DNA of 51,945 nucleotides from an uncultured Bacilli bacterium (GTDB lineage Bacteria; Bacillota_I; Bacilli_A; RF39; UBA660): positions 1-51,945 of the forward strand of contig CANQOR010000007.1 of assembly GCA_947625535.1 (NCBI GenBank), read 5' to 3'. Positions 17,366 through 27,134 of the stretch are shown here, in pieces. Position 1 is the stretch's first letter. The number at the start of each line of letters is the position of its first letter. The position numbers were made by a program, and so were the translations under genes. The notes below the pieces were generated by a model that had not been told where the DNA came from, did not search any database, and worked only from the letters and a program-made list of their open reading frames with translations.

Positions 17366-17722
17366 TTAGAATTCTAGTCCATTTTCACGTGCAGCTTCTG
17401 CTAAAGCTTGAACACGTCCGTGGTAAAGGTATCCACCTCTATCGAAAACTACTTTTGTTATCTTTAATTTTTTAGCTTTTTCAGCAATGTCTTTACCAAC
17501 TACTTTGGCACCTTCAACATTACCACCATTTTTAATTTTTAATTCGACAGATGAAGAGCTAGCTAGAGTAACGCCCTTAACATCATCGATAATTTGAGCA
17601 AATATTTGTGTATTTGATCTAAATACGTTTAATCTTGGACATTCAGGTGTTCCCATCAATGTACGACGGATACGAGCATGTCTTTTTTTACGCATTTCAT
17701 TTCTTGATTCTTTAACTATCAT
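17366..17722 (-). CDS. rplR: 50S ribosomal protein L18
   Basis: L18 binds 5S rRNA in the central protuberance. The 118 residues show the basic N-terminus ([20 protein letters not shown]), [17 protein letters not shown] and the C-terminal [20 protein letters not shown]. The start follows AAGGAG. Confidence 0.98.
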   Translation of the reverse strand: MIVKESRNEMRKKRHARIRRTLMGTPECPRLNVFRSNTQIFAQIIDDVKGVTLASSSSVELKIKNGGNVEGAKVVGKDIAEKAKKLKITKVVFDRGGYLYHGRVQALAEAARENGLEF

Positions 17723-17742
17723 AATATCTCGACTCCTTACCC

Positions 17743-18282
17743 TTATTTAGCTGCTTTCTTACCTTCTTTACGACGAACATATTCACCTTTGTAACGAATA
17801 CCTTTACCTTTATATGGTTCAGGTTCTCTTACACTACGAACATTTGCCGCAAATTCAGCAACTCTTTGCTTATCAATACCAGAAATTGTTATTTCAGTAT
17901 TGCTTGTTTGTTCTGCTTTTAAACCAGCAGGAACATCAATTATTACTGGATGAGAGTAACCAGCATTAATATTAATTTTATTTCCTTGAACTTGGAATCT
18001 ATAACCAACTCCAACAGCTTCAAGTTCTTTTGTATACCCCTCTTTAACTCCTTTAATCATATTATTGATTAGAGCATTTGTTGTACCATGTAATTGTTTT
18101 GTTGCTTTTGCATCGTTTGGTCTTTTTGTAATAATTTTGCCTTCAACTTCTTCAACAGTTATAATGTCTGCTTTTTCATAACTTAATTCGCCTTTAGGTC
18201 CTTTTACAGTTACAGTATTATTATCAACAGTTACAGTAACACCTTCAGGAATTACTAATTCTCTTTTACCTATTCTACTCAT
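17743..18282 (-). CDS. rplF: 50S ribosomal protein L6
   Basis: L6 lies near the factor-binding site of the large subunit. The 179 residues show the two related domains and the C-terminal signature [20 protein letters not shown]. It stands 14 bp before the rpsH stop in normal spc order. Confidence 0.98.
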   Translation of the reverse strand: MSRIGKRELVIPEGVTVTVDNNTVTVKGPKGELSYEKADIITVEEVEGKIITKRPNDAKATKQLHGTTNALINNMIKGVKEGYTKELEAVGVGYRFQVQGNKININAGYSHPVIIDVPAGLKAEQTSNTEITISGIDKQRVAEFAANVRSVREPEPYKGKGIRYKGEYVRRKEGKKAAK

Positions 18283-18295
18283 AACTTAATTTTCC

Positions 18296-18691
18296 TTACC
18301 AAATATAGGCAAGTACTTCTCCTCCTAGACCAGCTTCACGAGCTTCTTTGTCAGTCATTAATCCTTTTGAAGTTGAAATGATGGCAATTCCTAAGCCGTT
18401 AAGTACACGAGGAATTTCATCACGTTTGGCATAGACACGTAATCCAGATTTAGAAATTCTCTTTAAACCTGTAATAACTCTTTCTTTTTTATTACCATAC
18501 TTAAGTGTTAAAGTTAATTTATCACCTTTAGTATCTTTTACATAATTAAAGTCAGCAATGTAACCTTCACGTTTTAAGATTTCAGCAATTCCTAATGTCA
18601 TTTTTGAACCTAAAACTTCAACTGTTTCATATCTCATTTGATTAGCATTACGAATTCTCGTAAGCATATCTGCTATTATATCTCCTACCAT
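18296..18691 (-). CDS. rpsH: 30S ribosomal protein S8
   Basis: S8 binds the central domain of 16S rRNA. The 131 residues carry [17 protein letters not shown] at the start and the typical [20 protein letters not shown] at the end. In E. coli S8 represses this operon; whether that holds here is unknown. Confidence 0.98.
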   Translation of the reverse strand: MVGDIIADMLTRIRNANQMRYETVEVLGSKMTLGIAEILKREGYIADFNYVKDTKGDKLTLTLKYGNKKERVITGLKRISKSGLRVYAKRDEIPRVLNGLGIAIISTSKGLMTDKEAREAGLGGEVLAYIW

Positions 18692-18709
18692 AGTCTAAAT
18701 TCCTCCTTT

Positions 18710-18895
18710 CTACCAACTTGACTTCTTAACGCCAGGTATTTGTCCATTATTTGCCATTTCTCTAAAGCAAATACGGCATAACTTATATTTACGTAGAACT
18801 CCGTGAGGACGTCCACATCTTTCGCAACGAGTATAAGCTCTTGATTTAAATTTTGCAGGTCTTTGTTGTTTAACTTTTAAACTAGTCTTTGCCAT
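18710..18895 (-). CDS. rpsN: 30S ribosomal protein S14, zinc-binding type
   Basis: The start is placed at [11 protein letters not shown] after GAGGAAAATATTT, giving 61 residues; a longer frame upstream overlaps rplE and is not needed. Two Cys pairs (CERC and CRIC) form the zinc ribbon of the short S14 type found in Bacillota. It lies between rplE and rpsH. Confidence 0.97.
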   Translation of the reverse strand: MAKTSLKVKQQRPAKFKSRAYTRCERCGRPHGVLRKYKLCRICFREMANNGQIPGVKKSSW

Positions 18896-18914
18896 AAATA
18901 TTTTCCTCCTCTTT

Positions 18915-19454
18915 CTACTTTCTAAATGGCATTCCGAAACCACTTAATAGTTCGAATGCTTCTTCGTTTGATTTTGCAGTTGTAACAAATACGATGTCCA
19001 TACCTCTTATTTTAAGTACTTGATCATATTCTACTTCAGGGAATATAATTTGTTCTTTAACTCCAAGAGTATAGTTTCCTTTACCATCAAAAGCAGTTTT
19101 AGAAACTCCTCTAAAGTCTCTTACACGTGGAAGAGCAACTTTAATTAATTTTTCCATGAAGTTATACATATTTTCGCCACGTAATGTAACTTTTGCTCCA
19201 ATTACTTGACCTTCTCTTATTTTAAAGCCAGCTATTGATTTACGAGCTTTTGTTACAACAGGTTTTTGACCAGCTAATACTTCTAGGTCTTTAACTGCTG
19301 CTTCAATGAATTTTGAATCATGTGAAGCTTCGCCAACTCCCATGTTAATAACTATTTTTTCTAGTTTAGGAACTTCCATAACTGAAGAATAGTTAAATTT
19401 TTTCATTAGAGAGTCTACGATTTGTTCATTATATAATTTTTTAAATGTACTCAT
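18915..19454 (-). CDS. rplE: 50S ribosomal protein L5
   Basis: L5 binds 5S rRNA and contacts the P-site tRNA. I chose [11 protein letters not shown] as start (179 residues), behind GGGTGAAG; an upstream GTG start would overlap the rplX stop. Signature parts are [35 protein letters not shown] and [10 protein letters not shown]. Confidence 0.97.
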   Translation of the reverse strand: MSTFKKLYNEQIVDSLMKKFNYSSVMEVPKLEKIVINMGVGEASHDSKFIEAAVKDLEVLAGQKPVVTKARKSIAGFKIREGQVIGAKVTLRGENMYNFMEKLIKVALPRVRDFRGVSKTAFDGKGNYTLGVKEQIIFPEVEYDQVLKIRGMDIVFVTTAKSNEEAFELLSGFGMPFRK

Positions 19455-19465
19455 ATCTTCACCCA

Positions 19466-19816
19466 CTAACTAGCTTTCTTTTCTGTTTTTTTTGTAGTTT
19501 TTGTTGCAGTTTTTGTTGCTTTAGTTTTAGTTGCTTTTGGAGCTTTTTCTTCTTTTACATCTTTAGTAGCTTTAGCTTTTTTAGTTTCAGCTTTTTTAGC
19601 TTCTACTACTTTTACATTTGATGCATGAATAGGAGCTTCAACTTCAACGATTGAACCTACTTCGTTCATACGATTTGGTTTGATGTGTTTTTTAACGATA
19701 TTAATTCCTTCAACTACTACTTTATTATCTTTTTTAATAGTTTTAAGAATTCTTCCTTCTTTGCCTTTATCTTTACCAGCAAGAACTTTTACGTTATCTC
19801 CAACTTTTACTTTCAT
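19466..19816 (-). CDS. rplX: 50S ribosomal protein L24 with atypical Lys/Thr tail
   Basis: L24 starts large-subunit assembly. Residues 1-72 are a normal KOW domain ([38 protein letters not shown]). The usual C-terminal segment with the DPKTGKPTRVG-type motif is missing and is replaced by about 45 residues of Lys/Ala/Thr low complexity ([20 protein letters not shown]). Length 116 is slightly above the norm. The tail may bind rRNA non-specifically; this is inference. Confidence 0.93.
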   Translation of the reverse strand: MKVKVGDNVKVLAGKDKGKEGRILKTIKKDNKVVVEGINIVKKHIKPNRMNEVGSIVEVEAPIHASNVKVVEAKKAETKKAKATKDVKEEKAPKATKTKATKTATKTTKKTEKKAS

Positions 19817-19830
19817 ATTAATAGTTCCTC

Positions 19831-20199
19831 CTATAATACTTCAGGTGCAAGTGAAACAATCTTCATGAAATCTTTTTCACGTAATTCACGAGCAACAGGT
19901 CCTAGAACTCTAGTTCCAATTGGACTCTTATCTTCTCTAATTAAAACACATGCATTGTCATCAAATTTAATGTATGAACCATCAGCTCTTCTAACACCTT
20001 CAACTGTTCTTACGATTACAGCTTTAACAACTTTACCTTTTGCAACATTACTATTTGGAATAGCTTTTTTTACTGTTCCAACAACGATATCACCAATGTT
20101 ACCGCTTTTAACTTTGCTTCCGCCTACTACTCTAATAACTAGTAATTCACGAGCTCCAGAGTTATCAGCAACTTTAAGTCTTGATTCTTGCATTACCAT
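19831..20199 (-). CDS. rplN: 50S ribosomal protein L14
   Basis: L14 lies at the subunit interface. The 122 residues match the family throughout, with [20 protein letters not shown] at the start and [20 protein letters not shown] at the end. It follows rpsQ by 11 bp. Confidence 0.98.
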   Translation of the reverse strand: MVMQESRLKVADNSGARELLVIRVVGGSKVKSGNIGDIVVGTVKKAIPNSNVAKGKVVKAVIVRTVEGVRRADGSYIKFDDNACVLIREDKSPIGTRVLGPVARELREKDFMKIVSLAPEVL

Positions 20200-20210
20200 A
20201 ATGATACCTC

Positions 20211-20471
20211 CTATAGGATTACAGCCTCAACTAGTACTTCATCAAGTTCATATCTTTTAGTTTTTGATAATGGTCTTGTACTAGTTATTCTAACTGTATC
20301 CCCTTCTTTAGCTTTATTTAATTCATCATGAGCTGTATATTTCTTAGAATATTTAACTCTTTTTCCATAAAGTGGATGCTTTTTATATGTTTCAACTAAA
20401 ACAGTAATAGTCTTATCGTTTTTAGCACTTACGACTTTACCGATTAATGATGTTCTTTTAGTTTCTTCCAT
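20211..20471 (-). CDS. rpsQ: 30S ribosomal protein S17
   Basis: An 86-residue OB-fold protein of the small-subunit body. It shows [40 protein letters not shown] and the RPLSKTKRY signature. Its ATG overlaps the rpmC stop by one base (TAATG), a translational-coupling arrangement. Confidence 0.98.
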   Translation of the reverse strand: MEETKRTSLIGKVVSAKNDKTITVLVETYKKHPLYGKRVKYSKKYTAHDELNKAKEGDTVRITSTRPLSKTKRYELDEVLVEAVIL

Positions 20472-20683
20472 TATTTTTCGCCTCCATTTTCTCTTTCTTT
20501 TAGAATTGTTTGCATTCTAGCAACATTCTTTCTTAATTCACGAATCCTAGATGGTTTTTCTAATGAACCAGTTGATTGTTTTAATCTAAGATCGAATAAT
20601 TCTTTTTTAGCTTCTTTGATTTTAGAAACAAGTTCTTCATCAGATAAAGCTCTTAGTTCTTTTACTACTTCATTAACCTTCAT
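20471..20683 (-). CDS. rpmC: 50S ribosomal protein L29
   Basis: L29 lies at the exit tunnel and forms part of the SRP/trigger-factor docking site. The start [18 protein letters not shown] (70 residues) is preceded by AAGGTGA; a longer frame lies within rplP. The helical hairpin and [19 protein letters not shown] segment are typical. It overlaps the end of rplP by 11 bp. Confidence 0.95.
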   Translation of the reverse strand: MKVNEVVKELRALSDEELVSKIKEAKKELFDLRLKQSTGSLEKPSRIRELRKNVARMQTILKERENGGEK

Positions 20684-21107
20684 TAGATTCACCTTCTTTG
20701 TCATCTTTCTTAACTATTTTGCAAGTTATAGGAAGTTTGTGTGAAGCAAGTCTTAAAGCTTCTCTTGCGATATCTTCTGTTACTCCACCAATTTCAAACA
20801 TGATTTTTCCTTTTTTAACAACAGCAACCCATTGTTCTACGTTTCCTTTACCTTTACCTTGTCTAACACCTAGTGGTTTTTCAGTAATTGGTAAATGTGG
20901 GAAAATGTTAATCCAAACTTGTCCACCACGTTTCATAAAACGAGTCATAGCGATACGTGCTGCTTCAATTTGTTGAGCAGTAATATAAGTACCTTCTGTT
21001 GCCATAAGTCCATATTCACCAAAAGTTAATTTAGTGTTTCCTTTAGCGTGTCCTTCGTATGATAAACGATGTTGTTTACGATACTTAGTTCTTTTTGGCA
21101 TCAACAT
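20673..21107 (-). CDS. rplP: 50S ribosomal protein L16
   Basis: L16 helps shape the A site. The start is taken as [13 protein letters not shown], by analogy with Bacillus MLLPKR and with AGGGAG 9 nt upstream; it overlaps the rpsC end by 23 bp. The family blocks [20 protein letters not shown] and [20 protein letters not shown] are clear. About 144 residues. Confidence 0.96.
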   Translation of the reverse strand: MLMPKRTKYRKQHRLSYEGHAKGNTKLTFGEYGLMATEGTYITAQQIEAARIAMTRFMKRGGQVWINIFPHLPITEKPLGVRQGKGKGNVEQWVAVVKKGKIMFEIGGVTEDIAREALRLASHKLPITCKIVKKDDKEGESNEG

Positions 21108-21765
21108 TTTTAACATCTCCCTTCGTTACTTTTTTAGCAGGAAGAATTTCACCTTTGTAAATCCAAACTTTTACACCAATCTTACCATAAGTTGTATTAG
21201 CTTCTGCGATAGCATAGTCAATATCAGCTCTTATAGTATGTAGAGGAACTGTACCTTCAGTATATCCTTCAGTACGAGCCATTTCAGCTCCACCTAATCT
21301 TCCTGAAACAGAAGTTTTAATACCTTTAGCTCCAGCTTTCATAGTGTTTCTGATAGCTCTTTTTTGAGCACTTCTAAATGGTGCACGAGCTTCGATTTGA
21401 GATGCAATTTGTTCTGCTACTAATTTTGCATTTAAATCAGGATTTTTAACTTCGATGATAGATACATAGACATCTTCATCTACTAATTTCTTTAATTCAT
21501 TTCTTAATTTTTCAATATCTTCGCCACCGTGTCCGATAATAACACCAGGTTTAGCAGTATAGATTTTAACGTCTGTTCTTTTAGCAGTTCTTTCGATAAC
21601 TACATCAGCAACAGCAGCGTCTTTCATTTTGTTAGCTAAATATTTACGGATTTTATCGTCTTTGTTTAATAGAGTACCAAAATCTTTTTTGTTTGCAAAC
21701 CAACTAGCACTCCATTCTTTATTAACGCCAACTCTTAAACCGATTGGATTAACTTTTTGTCCCAT
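21085..21765 (-). CDS. rpsC: 30S ribosomal protein S3
   Basis: S3 lies at the mRNA entry channel. The 226 residues contain the N-terminal [18 protein letters not shown], the KH domain ([19 protein letters not shown]) and the C-terminal [20 protein letters not shown]. It follows rplV by 1 nt. Confidence 0.98.
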   Translation of the reverse strand: MGQKVNPIGLRVGVNKEWSASWFANKKDFGTLLNKDDKIRKYLANKMKDAAVADVVIERTAKRTDVKIYTAKPGVIIGHGGEDIEKLRNELKKLVDEDVYVSIIEVKNPDLNAKLVAEQIASQIEARAPFRSAQKRAIRNTMKAGAKGIKTSVSGRLGGAEMARTEGYTEGTVPLHTIRADIDYAIAEANTTYGKIGVKVWIYKGEILPAKKVTKGDVKNVDAKKN

Positions 21766-21766
21766 A

Positions 21767-22111
21767 CTATTTTGCCTCCTTATTATCAGATACTTTTACA
21801 GTAATATGACTTGTTCTTTTATCTCTTCTATCAACTTTAGTTCTTGAACCAAATTTGATTCTTTTTAATACTTGACCTGGATTGATGTAGCATTCAGAGA
21901 TAACAAGTTCAGATTCATTAGCGCCAAAATTATTAACAGCGTTAGCAACAGCAGAATTTAAAACTTTAAGAATTAATCTGCTAGCTTTAGTATTAGTATT
22001 TTCTAAAATACCTTGTGCAGTTTGAACATCTTTTCCTCTTACTAAGTCAAGAGTCATTCTTGCTTTACGAGGAGCGATCATAGCACCTTTATGTATTGCG
22101 TATGTTTCCAT
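21767..22111 (-). CDS. rplV: 50S ribosomal protein L22
   Basis: L22 lines the exit tunnel. The 114 residues show [20 protein letters not shown], the beta-hairpin [20 protein letters not shown] and ITVKVSD at the end. The hairpin loop, where macrolide-resistance changes occur in other bacteria, looks ordinary. Confidence 0.97.
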   Translation of the reverse strand: METYAIHKGAMIAPRKARMTLDLVRGKDVQTAQGILENTNTKASRLILKVLNSAVANAVNNFGANESELVISECYINPGQVLKRIKFGSRTKVDRRDKRTSHITVKVSDNKEAK

Positions 22112-22128
22112 TACTTATTCTCTCCTTT

Positions 22129-22392
22129 CTACTTTTGTCCAGCGTGTCCGCCGAATTTACGAGTTAATGCAAATTCACCTAGCTTATGTCCAACCATATC
22201 TTCAGTAATATATACTGGGATAAATTCTTTTCCATTGTGAACAGCTATTGTATGTCCAATGAAGTCAGGAAAAATAGTTGAACGACGAGACCATGTTTTA
22301 ATAACTTCTTTTTTATTATTTTTATTTAATTCTTGAACCTTTTTTAATAATCTATCGAAAACATAAGGTCCTTTTTTTAAACTTCTTGCCAT
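22129..22392 (-). CDS. rpsS: 30S ribosomal protein S19
   Basis: S19 sits in the small-subunit head next to S13. The 87 residues begin [18 protein letters not shown] and include [20 protein letters not shown] and [19 protein letters not shown], all diagnostic. Confidence 0.98.
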   Translation of the reverse strand: MARSLKKGPYVFDRLLKKVQELNKNNKKEVIKTWSRRSTIFPDFIGHTIAVHNGKEFIPVYITEDMVGHKLGEFALTRKFGGHAGQK

Positions 22393-22405
22393 TATTTATT
22401 TCCTC

Positions 22406-23236
22406 CTATTTCTTCTTACGACTAACAATTAGCTTGCTAGATTTCTTTTTAGAACTACGAGTTTTAACACCCATAGCTTTTTTACCCCATGGAGTCATTG
22501 GTGATTTACGTCCTACTGGAGCACGTCCTTCACCACCACCATGTGGGTGGTCGTTAGGGTTCATTACTGAACCACGGTTAGTAGGTCTTACTCCTAAATG
22601 ACGAGTACGTCCTGCTTTTCCCCAATTAACTAATTCGTAGTCTTCATTTCCAACTACACCAACAGTAGCCATACATGTACCTAAGATTTTTCTTGTTTCG
22701 CCAGATTGTAATCTAACTAAAACATATTTATCTTCACGTCCTAGAATTTGAGCACTTGTACCAGCTGAACGACAAAGTGATGCACCAGCACCAGGTTGTA
22801 CTTCAATACAATGGATTGTAGTACCAACTGGGATATTTGCTAATGGAAGTGCATTTCCAACTTTAATATCAGCATCAGCACCATTTTCAATTATTGAACC
22901 AACTGTTAAATCTTTTGGTGCAATAATATATCTTTTTTCGCCATCACGATAATTAACTAACGCAATGTTTGCATTACGATTTGGATCATATTCGATAGTA
23001 GCTACTCTTCCAGTAACTCCAACTTTATCTCTTTTAAAATCGATAACTCTGTATTTTTGTTTAGCTCCTCCACCGATATGGCGAACTGTCATTTTACCTT
23101 GGTTATTTCTTCCGCCTGATTTAGTTTTAGAAACAACTAAAGATTTTTCAGGAGTTGAAGTAGTTATTTCAGTATTAGCTAAAGTAGTCATTCCACGACG
23201 TCCATTAGTCGTAGCTTTATATGATTTTATTGCCAT
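22406..23236 (-). CDS. rplB: 50S ribosomal protein L2
   Basis: L2 is needed for subunit association and peptidyl-transfer. The 276 residues are full length with the conserved [18 protein letters not shown], the C-terminal [20 protein letters not shown] (with the functionally important His) and [15 protein letters not shown]. Confidence 0.98.
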   Translation of the reverse strand: MAIKSYKATTNGRRGMTTLANTEITTSTPEKSLVVSKTKSGGRNNQGKMTVRHIGGGAKQKYRVIDFKRDKVGVTGRVATIEYDPNRNANIALVNYRDGEKRYIIAPKDLTVGSIIENGADADIKVGNALPLANIPVGTTIHCIEVQPGAGASLCRSAGTSAQILGREDKYVLVRLQSGETRKILGTCMATVGVVGNEDYELVNWGKAGRTRHLGVRPTNRGSVMNPNDHPHGGGEGRAPVGRKSPMTPWGKKAMGVKTRSSKKKSSKLIVSRKKK

Positions 23237-23252
23237 AATTTCTTCTCTCCTT

Positions 23253-23528
23253 CTATAATTCTATTTTTTCGCCATCAGCTAAAGTGATGTACGCTTTTTT
23301 ATAAGTTTTAGTTTTTCCTGTATATCTTCCAACTCTTTTTGCTTTAGCTTTAGTATTTAAAGTATTAACTTTTAATACATGAACACCAAAAGCTTCTTCG
23401 ATAGCTTTTTTAATTTCAATTTTATTAGCATCGCTAGCAACTTTGAAAGCATAAACATTAGCTTCTGCTTGGATAGCAGCTTTTTCTGTAATTACAGGTG
23501 CAATAATAATATCAGTATAATCTTTCAT
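23253..23528 (-). CDS. rplW: 50S ribosomal protein L23
   Basis: L23 at the tunnel exit is the docking site for trigger factor and SRP. The 91 residues show [20 protein letters not shown] and VKVNTL-like loops with the basic [19 protein letters not shown]. Its ATG overlaps the rplD stop by one base (TAATG). Confidence 0.97.
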   Translation of the reverse strand: MKDYTDIIIAPVITEKAAIQAEANVYAFKVASDANKIEIKKAIEEAFGVHVLKVNTLNTKAKAKRVGRYTGKTKTYKKAYITLADGEKIEL

Positions 23529-24151
23529 TATTTAAGTCCCCCTTCAATTACTTTAACAGCAGCTTCATCAACAACTAACATATCAGCATTTACTAAATCG
23601 TAGCAGTTAATTTCTTCTGCATTTATATTGTAGGCATATCCTAAGTTTCTACTTGCCATATATAAGTTTTCGTTATCTTCACCAGTTACGAATAAAACTT
23701 TACCAGTTAAGTTTAATGTTGCCATTAATTCTTTAACTTCTTTAGTTTTTAATGTAGCTAGTTTAATATCGTCAACTACTACTAGTTCTTTATCTTGAAA
23801 TTTATGAGATAAAGCACTCTTTAGAGCTAAAGCTCTTTCTTTTTTATTAATAGTGAATGTGTAATCTCTTGGAGTAACTCCACCAGCGATTCCACCTCCG
23901 CGCCATTGTGTTGCTCTAATAGAACCTTGACGAGCTCTACCAGTTCCTTTTTGTCTCCAAGGTTTTTTACCGCCACCAGAAACTTCTGAACGAGTTTTAG
24001 TTTTAGCAGTACCTTGTCTTGTTGCAGCTAATTGTAAATCGATAGCTTTTTTAAGTACGATATCGTTAGCTTCAATATTCCAAACACTATCTTCTAGTGT
24101 TAAATCTTTTAGTTTTTCACCTTTTATATTAACTAATTGTATCTTTGCCAT
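23528..24151 (-). CDS. rplD: 50S ribosomal protein L4
   Basis: L4 reaches into the exit tunnel; in several bacteria it also binds the S10-operon leader to repress it. The 207 residues include the tunnel loop (GGGKKPWRQKGTGRARQGSI, RATQWRGGGIAGG) and the C-terminal Rossmann-like part. It stands between rplC and rplW. Confidence 0.98.
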   Translation of the reverse strand: MAKIQLVNIKGEKLKDLTLEDSVWNIEANDIVLKKAIDLQLAATRQGTAKTKTRSEVSGGGKKPWRQKGTGRARQGSIRATQWRGGGIAGGVTPRDYTFTINKKERALALKSALSHKFQDKELVVVDDIKLATLKTKEVKELMATLNLTGKVLFVTGEDNENLYMASRNLGYAYNINAEEINCYDLVNADMLVVDEAAVKVIEGGLK

Positions 24152-24181
24152 ATTAGATCACCTTTCTTAAGTAAATTAAAA

Positions 24182-24979
24182 TTACTTACTTTCTCCTTGG
24201 TTTTCTTCTGTAGCTTCTGCTCCGGCTGTTTCTTCAACAGTTTCTTCGGCAGTTTCAGTAACTGCTTCTTCAGTAGTTTCTGCTTCATTACTTTCTACAA
24301 CTTCATCAACAACTGTTTCTTCAGTATAAGTTAATACTTCTTTTGGAGTATTAGCTTTACTCTTTTTAACAGCTGATTTGATTAAAACTAAAGATTGTTT
24401 AGCTCCTGGAATATTTCCACTTACTAAAATGTAATTTTCTGCAACATTTACTTCAATTATTTCTAGATTTTGAATAGTAGTTGTTTCAAAACCCATATGT
24501 CCAGGTAATTTTTTACCTTTAAGAACGTGCATTGGTAGCATTGTTCCTAATGAACCTGGTCTTCTGTGATAACGTGAACCATGAGCCATTGGACCTCTTG
24601 ATTGATTCCAACGTTTGATTACACCTTCAGTACCTTTACCTTTACTAGTACCTGTTACGTCAACATATTCACCAACAGTGAATACATCAGCGCTAATTGT
24701 ATCTCCTAAGTTATAAGTACCTTCGTAATCACGAATTTCTTTTAAGTAGCGCTTAGGAGTTGTGTTTGCTTTTTTAGCATGACCAACGCTAGCTTTACTA
24801 GCATTTTTTGTTTTCTTGTCAACTGTAGCTAATTGAATTGCATTATAACCATCAGTTTCAACTGTTTTAACTTGAGTTACAACATTTGGTTCTACTGAAA
24901 CAACAGTTACAGGAACAAGTTTTCCATCTTTTGTAAAGACTTGAGTCATTCCGACTTTACGTCCTAAGATTCCTTTCAT
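24182..24979 (-). CDS. rplC: 50S ribosomal protein L3 with acidic C-terminal extension
   Basis: L3 initiates large-subunit assembly. Residues 1-208 are a normal L3 ([58 protein letters not shown]). A tail of about 55 residues follows, very rich in Glu, Thr, Val and Ala ([20 protein letters not shown]). Typical bacterial L3 ends near 209, so this 265-residue form is unusual. The tail should be disordered and acidic. Confidence 0.96.
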   Translation of the reverse strand: MKGILGRKVGMTQVFTKDGKLVPVTVVSVEPNVVTQVKTVETDGYNAIQLATVDKKTKNASKASVGHAKKANTTPKRYLKEIRDYEGTYNLGDTISADVFTVGEYVDVTGTSKGKGTEGVIKRWNQSRGPMAHGSRYHRRPGSLGTMLPMHVLKGKKLPGHMGFETTTIQNLEIIEVNVAENYILVSGNIPGAKQSLVLIKSAVKKSKANTPKEVLTYTEETVVDEVVESNEAETTEEAVTETAEETVEETAGAEATEENQGESK

Positions 24980-25005
24980 TTCTTAACCTCCATTATATTT
25001 TTTTA

Positions 25006-25311
25006 TTATTTTATGTTAATAGCAACGCCACTTGGAATATCTAAGTGAGCTAACGCTTCAACAGTTTCTTTTGTTGGGTTCTTGATATCGATTAATCTCT
25101 TATGAGTACGACTTTCAAATTGTTCTCTAGAGTCTTTGTACTTATGTACAGCTCTAAGGATCGTAACCTTTTCTACATCAGTAGGTAGAGGTACTGGTCC
25201 AACAACTTCTCCCCCAGTTCTTTTAACAGTTTCAACTATTCTTCCGCAAGCTTGATCTAAAACTCTGTGATCATAAGCTTTTAGAGTAATACGAACTTTG
25301 TTTGTTGACAT
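25006..25311 (-). CDS. rpsJ: 30S ribosomal protein S10
   Basis: First gene of the S10-spc-alpha operon. The 101 residues show [40 protein letters not shown] and [20 protein letters not shown]. The protein serves in the small-subunit head and, in other bacteria, in NusB-linked antitermination. It is preceded by a 128-nt leader with its own promoter. Confidence 0.98.
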   Translation of the reverse strand: MSTNKVRITLKAYDHRVLDQACGRIVETVKRTGGEVVGPVPLPTDVEKVTILRAVHKYKDSREQFESRTHKRLIDIKNPTKETVEALAHLDIPSGVAINIK

Positions 25312-25439
25312 TTTATGTCCTCCCTTCGTCTATATCTAGTATAGGCTTGCTCCGTACAAATTCCCCGATTGATTTTGGTAATGCTTTTAACAACTTTACC
25401 TAGTGTATCGGCAACCTCGCACATCTACGCAGTCATACG
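25312..25439 (-). promoter_or_regulatory. S10-operon mRNA leader, candidate ribosomal-protein autoregulatory RNA
   Basis: The leader reads in part GTGCGAGGTTGCCGATACAC, then GGTAA/TTACC can pair, then TTGTACGGAGC. The GCGAGGTTGCC...TACGGAG pattern resembles conserved leaders before rpsJ in Bacillota, some of which bind L4; this is from memory. A hairpin CTATA-CTAGA-TATAG (25330-25344) sits just before the AGGGAGG site and resembles one in the rpsF leader. Confidence 0.65.
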
Positions 25440-25445
25440 ATTTTC

Positions 25446-25474
25446 ATTTTAGCACGAAACCTAGGTGAAATCAA
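25446..25474 (-). promoter_or_regulatory. Promoter of the S10-spc-alpha operon
   Basis: TTGATT (25469-25474), 17 nt, TAAAAT (25446-25451) with an upstream TGC on the minus strand. No other good promoter is apparent within the 14-kb operon. Confidence 0.75.
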
Positions 25475-25539
25475 GTACAAATTGCTTTTTTTTTAATAAA
25501 AAGTTCGTTCTGTATTTTAGAAAAAAATTTTTTCCAAAT

Positions 25540-25565
25540 GAAAAAAGCTTAAAAATTTAAGCTTT
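25540..25565 (-). terminator. Terminator downstream of gpmI
   Basis: AAAGCTTAAA-TTT-TTAAGCTTT followed by TTTC on the minus strand, starting 1-2 nt after the gpmI stop. It insulates gpmI from the S10 promoter. Confidence 0.8.
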
Positions 25566-25566
25566 C

Positions 25567-27063
25567 TTAGATTAAAATATCTGTTTCTTTCATTTCTTTT
25601 GGGATAGCTATATCCATGTATTTTAATAATGTTGGTGCAAACGATACTAAAGTGCCATTTTTTAATTTAACTTTTTTATCCATTATTATAAAAGGGACTG
25701 GACTAGTTGTATTCTTAGTAATTAGTTGATTTTCACGATTAATAATCGTATCTGCTTTACCATGACTACTTACAATAATTACTTTATAAAAGTTTTCTTC
25801 AGCTACTTCTAATATTTTACCTAAACAAATATCTACTGCCTGTAAGCCATTAATTGTAGCTTGATAATTACCAGTATGTCCTACTTCATCAGGATTGGCA
25901 AAATTAACTAAGATAAAATCATAATCTTTTTCCATACAATCAATTGTTGTTTTAGCAATAGCTAGTGAATTCATTTCTGGTTTCATATCAAAGCTATCTA
26001 CATTTGGAGAATCTACACAATATATATCACAATTAGGTAAAGTATTATATTTCTCTCCATGAAGATAATAACTCATTGGATAAGTTTTAATACTTTCATA
26101 GATATGAGCTTGATTAAGTCCTAATTCTGATAGATATTCACATAAAGTATGATTAACTTTTTTAGCTTCATAAAAGTAATTATATGTAAGATCTTTATCT
26201 ATTTCATATAAACTATATACTTTTACATTAGTTAAAGATGTATCAAATTCAATAAAATCTTTATCTACTACAGCATTTAATAATTGCATTTGGTTTTCTT
26301 TACTATAATTTAGGAAGAATAAAACATCACCATTATTTAAAGAATTAAAGGAAGTTGTTTTTAAAGGTGGTAAATATTCATCAGTTATTTTTTTAGAATA
26401 ACATCTTTCAATAGTTTGTTTTAAATTTAAGATATCAATTCCTTGACCATCAAATAGTAAATCATAATATAATTTAGTTCTTTTATAATCTTTAGTAGTA
26501 TCCATAGCATAGTAACGACCACATATGGACGCTAAATGAACATTGTCAGAGAATAAATATTCTATTTCTTTGATGTATTTATATACTGAGTTACGATCAG
26601 AATCTCGGCCATCAGATATAAGATGTAAGTATATATTATTTTCAAATTTTAGATTATTTAACAAAGTAATAAATGATTTAAGATGATTGATATGGGAAGA
26701 TACTCCTCCATCAGATAAGAGAAAAACAATATGGAGATTTCTTAAATTATTACTTTTTAAGTATTCTTGCATTTCATTAAATTTACCATTAAATTTTAAT
26801 CTTTCTTTGGTAAATATTTCATTAACATCAGATAATCGATTACTAGTTAAACGACCAGCACCAATTATTTTATGACCTATTTCACTACTACTACATTGCC
26901 CTTCAGGTAAATCAACAGACTGTCCACTAGCTTTTAATAGGCAATGTGGGTATTTATTCCATATATTTATAAAATTATTCATTCCAGCATTCTTGATAGC
27001 GTTACCATAAATATCTTCTCGCATGCCGAATCCATCTAATATAATTGCTAATATTTTTTTCAT
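25567..27063 (-). CDS. gpmI: 2,3-bisphosphoglycerate-independent phosphoglycerate mutase
   Basis: Interconverts 3- and 2-phosphoglycerate in glycolysis using two metal ions. Visible marks are ILDGFGMREDIYGNAI (first metal Asp), the active-site serine block GQCSSSEIGHKIIGAGRL, HLISDGRDSD, and the C-terminal FANPDEVGHTGN and VIIVSSHGKAD. I start it at MKKILAI, with GGGAGA 6 nt upstream; a longer frame begins ten codons earlier without such a site. 498 residues, close to the usual 510. A TGCTATTAT -10 element lies just upstream. Sequence is rather diverged from Bacillus GpmI. Confidence 0.93.
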   Translation of the reverse strand: MKKILAIILDGFGMREDIYGNAIKNAGMNNFINIWNKYPHCLLKASGQSVDLPEGQCSSSEIGHKIIGAGRLTSNRLSDVNEIFTKERLKFNGKFNEMQEYLKSNNLRNLHIVFLLSDGGVSSHINHLKSFITLLNNLKFENNIYLHLISDGRDSDRNSVYKYIKEIEYLFSDNVHLASICGRYYAMDTTKDYKRTKLYYDLLFDGQGIDILNLKQTIERCYSKKITDEYLPPLKTTSFNSLNNGDVLFFLNYSKENQMQLLNAVVDKDFIEFDTSLTNVKVYSLYEIDKDLTYNYFYEAKKVNHTLCEYLSELGLNQAHIYESIKTYPMSYYLHGEKYNTLPNCDIYCVDSPNVDSFDMKPEMNSLAIAKTTIDCMEKDYDFILVNFANPDEVGHTGNYQATINGLQAVDICLGKILEVAEENFYKVIIVSSHGKADTIINRENQLITKNTTSPVPFIIMDKKVKLKNGTLVSFAPTLLKYMDIAIPKEMKETDILI

Positions 27064-27081
27064 TTTCATTCTCCCATAATA

Positions 27082-27132
27082 ATAATAGCACATAAAAAAA
27101 AGAAATTACAAGATAGTAGGGCAATTTCTTTT
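27082..27132 (-). terminator. Terminator of the spo0A-like gene and gpmI -10 element
   Basis: AAAAGAAATT (27098-27107) pairs with AATTTCTTTT (27123-27132) across a 15-nt loop, and the minus strand continues TTTT. Directly behind it TGCTATTAT (hexamer 27082-27087) could be an extended -10 for gpmI with a leader of about ten bases. Confidence 0.55.
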
Positions 27133-27134
27133 AA

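Noticed and set aside
19685..20260. A 191-codon plus-strand frame opposite rplN and rplX
   Set aside because: It is antisense to two certain ribosomal genes, is low complexity and has no ribosome binding site.
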